Part shown: piece by piece, positions 11,640 to 64,000 of the stretch | How the letters are laid out: each line of letters starts with the position of its first letter | Numbering within the stretch: the first letter of the stretch is position 1 | Assembly (NCBI RefSeq): GCF_018812025.1 | Contig: NC_063053.1 | Coordinates: forward strand, 11,761,623 to 11,825,622 | Source: Megalobrama amblycephala | Taxonomy: Eukaryota > Chordata > Actinopteri > Cypriniformes > Xenocyprididae | DNA length: 64,000 bases | Direction of reading: 5' to 3' | Notes under the pieces: generated by a model | Databases searched by the model: none | What the model was told of the DNA's origin: nothing | Seen by the model: only the letters and a program-made list of their open reading frames with translations | Made by a program: the position numbers and the translations under genes

Positions 11640-12728
11640 CGATCTTCAACTAGATGAAACTGGATTCAATATTTTGACTGTTGCAATCCCAAATCTGACT
11701 TATGACCTGTAACGCTGCCTGAATCGTAATCATGCACTGTTCGTTGTTGGCCAGAGGAGAACTGGCCCCCCGACTGATCCTGGTTTTCTCCATTTTCTCC
11801 ATTTTGTCACCTGTTGGAGTTTGGGTTCCTTGCCGCTGTCGCCTTTTGGCTTGCTTAGTTGGGGACACTTGATATTCAGCAATGTTTTTATCTGCCTGCA
11901 TTGACACCATTGTATGCAAACTGAACTGAGCTGGACAATGACATTGTTTTCTCCAGAGCTGATGTATAGATGAATTAACTAAATTAATAACTAGTGATTT
12001 TTACAAAGGAATGAATCAATACTGAATTTATTTAAAGGGTTAGTTCACCCAAAAAATGAAAATAATGTAATTTATTACTCACCCTCATGTCGTTCTACAC
12101 CCGTAAGGCCTTCATTCATCTTCGGAGCACAAATTAAGATATTTTTGATTAAATCCGATGGCTCAGTGAGGCCTGCATTCACAGCAATATCATTTCCTCT
12201 CTCAAGATCCATAAAGGTACTAAAAACATATTTTAAACAGTTCATGCGAGTTCAGTAGTTCTACCTTAATATTATAAAGCGATGAGAATATTTTTGTGCA
12301 CCAAAAAACAAAATAATGACTTTTCAACAATATAGTGATAGATTTGCGAATCAAATCAGTGACTCGGAGCGCCAAAGTCACGTGATTTCAGCAGTTTAGC
12401 AGTTTGATAGGAGATCCAAGTCACTGATTCGATTCGTAAGGCTCCGAAGCACTGTTTTGAAATCAGCCCATAAAAATATCTTAATTTGTGTTCCGAAGAT
12501 GAATGAAGGCCTTAAGGGTGTAGAACGACATGAGGGTGAGTAATAAATTACATTATTTTCATTTTTGGGTGAACTAACCCTTTAAGCTGGACAATGACAC
12601 CATTTTCTTCTAGAGCTGCTGTGCAGGCAAAATTATTTGCCAGTTATCACTGTAAAGCTGCTTTGACACAATCTGCATTGTAAAAAGCGCTATATAAATA
12701 AAGGTGACTTGACTTGACTTGACTTGAT
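11640..12728 (+). repeat. retroposon 3' portion with (TTGAC)n tail, split by a TTAA element
   Basis: The left piece (to 12031) has the teleost dispersed block aactggccccccgactga ... gttccttgccgctgtcgcc. The right piece (12586-12728) has aaaaagcgctatataaata, aaggtgacttg and four to five TTGAC repeats, the usual 3' tail of this family. The phrase gctggacaatgacac/t occurs on both sides of the inserted element. The pentanucleotide tail points to a non-LTR retrotransposon or SINE. Confidence 0.6.
12036..12581 (+). mobile_element. TTAA fold-back element (AGGGTTAGTTCACCC)
   Basis: Inverted arms of about 115 bp (AGGGTTAGTTCACCC... / ...GGGTGAACTAACCCT) and TTAA at 12032-12035 and 12582-12585. It is an internally shortened relative of the copy at 21470-22233. 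Confidence 0.85.
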
Positions 12729-13330
12729 ATAACATTGAAAAATACTATGTTTTTGGACATATACCATGTTCTACCATGGTATACTTTGGAGTACCATGTA
12801 TTTTGTAAAATAGAAGAGGTTCAAGAACAGTATCACTGGGTTACCTAGAAGGGGCAAGTGGGTTTGTATGTCATGAGGATACATTAAATTCCTCTCCCCA
12901 GACCATTTGCAGCTGTAGCCCGGAGCAGCTGAATGTGACCTCCTTTTCATAGAAAGGAAAAAAAATCCCAGAGCCCAGTAGGGTGTACAGCCAAGTTGCC
13001 TACATCACTTCCTGCCGCATCTGGCAATGATCATAGGCAGCGAGGGAGGAGGGAAGCGTCCCAGGCTTCTGTAGCTTCAGAAAAGAGTCAGCATGCAGCA
13101 GATTTCAGCGCGGTCTAACGGATCATTCTCTCTCCCTCCACCCACATTCCACTGTCGGTTCAAATTTAAACGTCTGTGTGGGACGGACATGATCTCTTTA
13201 TAAAAGTCCACTGTTTTTTTTTTTTTTAAGTTTTGTAAAAGTTTAATAAATATTTGTATGGAGTGAGAAATGGAATGTTATTGATAGAAAGTTTTTCATA
13301 AATGTCTCTCTTTCTTTATGTATCCATCAG
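12729..13330 (+). other. cep170 intron 1 end: no element recognised
   Basis: Contains a moderately GC-rich patch (about 13010-13180) that could be an alternative 5' exon or enhancer; nothing decisive. The acceptor for the ATG exon is at 13329-13330. Confidence 0.4.
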
Positions 13331-52467
<39,137 letters not shown>

Positions 52468-53990
52468 AAAAAAAAAAAAAACTTTCTTTTAGTAAACTGG
52501 ACTAACTACATACTGTAGCTTGTTCCTGAATGGATCTTTTATGTGTATGTATAATGTAATTATTCCTATGTGCCCTTCTACAGGATTCTGTATGAGGTCT
52601 GTTTGTTGTTTCACCCTGTAGTGTAACCTTTAGGATCACACCTGTGTATCTGGACTGACCGCTTGCCTCGGCTAAGCAAAACCGCACCAAAACACACACA
52701 GCTGCATATGACAGGAAGCAAGTGGCCATCTAAGCCCAATGAACTGCCAGACGTATCCCTCATGAACGGACGAAAGCAACTCCAGTGCCTGTCTGCTCTC
52801 CTCTGAGCTTACCTTTCTGTGTTCTGCACATTGCAACCCAGTTTACCAAACTGAATACAGCAAACTATGCGCAAACTCAGTAATTGTATTTTCAAATTTG
52901 TCTATTTAGATAACTGTAATTTTTGGGAAATGTTTTAGAATTTTGTGCATTCAAGCTATTCTAAATTAGCTTAATAATAATACTGATGTTCTTTTTTTTT
53001 TTCTTTTTTTGAATGTAAAGAATTTGTATCATTGGAAGCTGAAATATCCATTGAAATTATTTGCATAATTTTGTAGTTTTTGATTACAAAAACATAAAGA
53101 GGGAACTTGCAGACAAATGCATGGCATGCACTAATGGACTGGTAAACTGCACCCTGGCTTATGCTCCCTCGATCAGCACTGTTGATCGCTGAATCAGCCT
53201 TATGACTGTAAGCGTGTGTGTGTGTTTGTGTACTAACATTCTGCATAGACGTACATCTCTGATACTTACTAGCCTTCTTTTCATGTTTCACGTCTCTGTG
53301 TGCGTTTACTGTTTACCCTTTTCTTTCCTTCTGCTGCTTATCTGTATTTTTAGGAGGATGTAGGAGTAAACCTGAACCACTTACCTGGCCTTTCTTTAGG
53401 AGCCCTGTAGGAAGAGTAATTCTGGCATATAGTGTAACTTTAGACATAGACGATAGTGCAGATAGGTACCAGTCAGAATACATCCAGTGGGCTTTTTTGT
53501 GTTTTATACATGTATGATGTCACTAAGTGCCCAGTATTCTCATCTTACTCTTTCGGTTTTTAAGGATTAAAGACTTGATTCATTGTGCTACGGTTTCATT
53601 TTGCACATCAAAGGAGTAATGTGAAATGGAATGATTCAGAGCACAAAAAGGATTATGACACCACTATATCCCACTGTACTCACTACAAGATGCCTTTACA
53701 GTGGGACGCCCCTCTGACAGAAAACAATCTGCCACTGTATGAGAGGATGGAGCAGCAGATAAAGTGCTTGGTACATAGATTTTCCCTGTGTGGTTTACAC
53801 ATTGTGTATCATATCAGTGTTTTGTTTTTCCTCTCTTTTTTATTGTTTTTAATGTATGGTTTATTTATTTTTGTTTATTTCAATTCATTTGATTGTTATG
53901 GCACTTTTCTTCTTTTTTTATTACATAATTTTGCATATTCTCAATAAAGGGGGGGACAGCATATTAAATAAAAGTTTTTGTTTAATCTTG
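52468..53990 (+). other. cep170: cep170 3' UTR
   Basis: About 1.5 kb without a strong ORF. AATAAA signals at 53943-53948 and 53967-53972 give a likely cleavage site near 53.97-53.99 kb. A 120-codon ORF at 53585 ends in a low-complexity hydrophobic run and is not called a gene. Confidence 0.65.
53943..53972 (+). terminator. cep170: cep170 polyadenylation signals
   Basis: Two AATAAA hexamers (53943, 53967), followed by T-rich sequence from 53974. In eukaryotes these direct cleavage and polyadenylation. Confidence 0.6.
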
Positions 53991-54216
53991 AAGCAGAGTG
54001 GTGTGTTGTGTCCAGTTTAAATAATTTAGGGAAAATAAAAGAAATGGATGTAGTATTTCAAAATACATTCCAGTTATACTGAACTGTGGAAAGGTGAACA
54101 ACAAAAGGTTGAAATAGACAACGCAACTGGCATTATATACAGCGTTATAGCTATAATATATGGTGCATAATGGAAACATTATTTTTAAGTCCATGTGGTA
54201 CAGTACAGTACGTTAA

Positions 54217-55004
54217 AGGATTAGTCCACTTTTAAATACACTTTTCCTGATAAATTTACTCACCCCCATGTCATCCAAGATGTTCATGTCTTTCTTTCGT
54301 CAGTCGAAAAGAAATGAAGGTTTCTGAGGAAAACATTCCAGGATTTTTCTCCTTCCAGTGGATTTCAATGGCTACCAACAGGTTGAAGGTCAAAATTACA
54401 GTTTCAGTGCAGCTTCAAGGGCTTTAAATGATACCAGATGAGTAATAAGGGTCTTATCTAGCGAATCGATCGGTCATTTTCGAAAAAAATACAACCATTT
54501 ATGCTTTATAAACAAAATATCGCCTTGAACGTATTTTCCGCTTCCGCATTCTTCATAACGCTTACGCTGAATGTTCTACGCCTTCCCTATTCTACTTACG
54601 GAACGAACGCGGCGCCAGTTTCGTTTTTTTCCGTAACTTGAATAGAGAAAGCGTAGGACATTCAGCGTAAGCGTTACGAAGAATGCGGAAGCGGAAAGTA
54701 CGTTCAAGGCGATATTTTGTTTATAAAGCATAAACGGTTGTATTTTTTTCGAAAATGACAGATCGATTTGCTAGATAAGACCCTTATTACTCATCTGGTA
54801 TCGTTTAAAGCCCTTGAAGCTGCACTGAAACTGTAATTTTGACCTTCAACCTGTTGGTAGCCACTGAAATCCACTGTAAAGAGAATAATCCTGGAATGTT
54901 TTCCTCAAAAACCTTCATTTCTTTTCGAAAGACATGAACATCTTGGATGACATGGGGGTGAGTAAATTTATCAGGAAAAGTGTATTTAAAAGTGGACTAA
55001 TCCT
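54217..55004. mobile_element. TTAA fold-back element (AGGATTAGTCCACTTTT)
   Basis: Two arms of about 370 bp are near-perfect inverted copies: AGGATTAGTCCACTTTTAAA... / ...TTTAAAAGTGGACTAATCCT, with TTAA at 54213-54216 and 55005-55008. The centre is near 54610, at gaacgcggcgcc. It sits exactly between the convergent 3' ends of cep170 and dync2li1. Confidence 0.88.
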
Positions 55005-55009
55005 TTAAT
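55004..55009 (-). terminator. dync2li1: possible dync2li1 poly(A) signal
   Basis: ATTAAA on the minus strand 40 nt after the stop, formed by the TTAA target site plus the flanking bases of the fold-back element. No AATAAA is seen nearer on this strand. Confidence 0.35.
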
Positions 55010-55048
55010 GCTGAACCTGCTGGTCTTCTGAGGTTTTTTGAATGAAAT

Positions 55049-63594
<8,546 letters not shown>

Positions 63595-63790
63595 TATCAC
63601 GAGTTATTTTAAACACAAGTTTTTAAAATTCTCTACATCGAAGAAGCAAGTTTAGAATTCAGTATAGTCCTGTACTACTGACTCCTTGTTTTGTCGACTG
63701 AAGAACGGGCGCTTGATTACTGTTGCGAGGGGTAACGTCACGGTTTGATGATGACAACACCTAGTGCACTATGGGAAATGAAGTTTTTTT
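63595..63790 (-). promoter_or_regulatory. dync2li1: dync2li1 promoter with X-box-like site
   Basis: GTTGCG-AGG-GGTAAC at 63722-63736 matches the RFX X-box (GTTRCC, 1-3 nt, GGYAAC) with one mismatch, about 130 bp before the ATG, followed by a CRE-like cgtcacg. Minus-strand ACTTCATTTCCCA at about 63771-63783 is one base off the ZNF143/THAP11 motif. RFX control of dynein-2 genes is established in worms and vertebrates. Confidence 0.55.
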
Positions 63791-64000
63791 TTTTTTTTTT
63801 TTGCACTGCTTTTCATTTTCATTGACTTACATCTACATCTTACATCTAATTTCTAATATCTAATATTTTTATGCCGTCAATATGATATTGGTGTATGAAA
63901 CATCCACAAACTTTAGTATCTTTTGCATAGAAATACTGATCAGAACAGGGACAGAACATGTGCATTTGATCAATAAAAGCAACCATTTATTTGACAAATT
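63791..64000. other. window end, nothing recognised
   Basis: A poly-T run at about 63785-63802, then AT-rich sequence without features. Confidence 0.5.

Noticed and set aside
53585..53947. 120-codon ORF after cep170
   Set aside because: Lies in the cep170 3' UTR, ends in Phe/Leu low-complexity sequence, and has no recognised domain.

Overview
This is vertebrate nuclear DNA, almost certainly from a cyprinid-like teleost. It has long AT-rich introns, (TA)n tracts, a very dense load of DNA transposons and MITEs of the kinds common in carp/zebrafish genomes, and split genes with consensus splice sites. No prokaryotic or viral genes are seen.

Three protein-coding genes account for the coding content. 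(1) Positions 1-1339, minus strand: the first four exons of sdccag8 (centrosomal/ciliary coiled-coil protein); the rest lies outside the window. (2) Positions 13368-52467, plus strand: a complete cep170 coding region in 18 coding exons (1478 codons plus stop; every phase closes), probably preceded by a non-coding exon near 1.73-1.96 kb and followed by a 3' UTR of about 1.5 kb. (3) Positions 55049-63594, minus strand: complete dync2li1 (dynein-2 light intermediate chain), 13 coding exons, 357 codons plus stop. sdccag8 and cep170 are head to head over a short shared promoter; cep170 and dync2li1 converge tail to tail. All three products act at the centriole, basal body or cilium.

The rest is intron or intergenic DNA full of mobile elements. 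Many are non-autonomous, with 5'-AG...CT-3' ends and TTAA target duplications, plus a decayed Tc1/mariner copy, a Harbinger element, a THAP-finger relic, and several two- and three-level nested insertions. The two most notable points are a minor-spliceosome AT-AC intron inside the FHA domain of cep170 (19848-20543), and a 3.2-kb near-palindrome filling intron 2 of dync2li1 (about 59682-62921). The centre of that palindrome is two opposed arrays of a 71-bp unit that itself contains two palindromes.

Gene calls rest on recognised protein similarity from memory plus splice-site and phase consistency. Transposon superfamily names rest on termini and target-site duplications seen in the sequence; no database search was possible.
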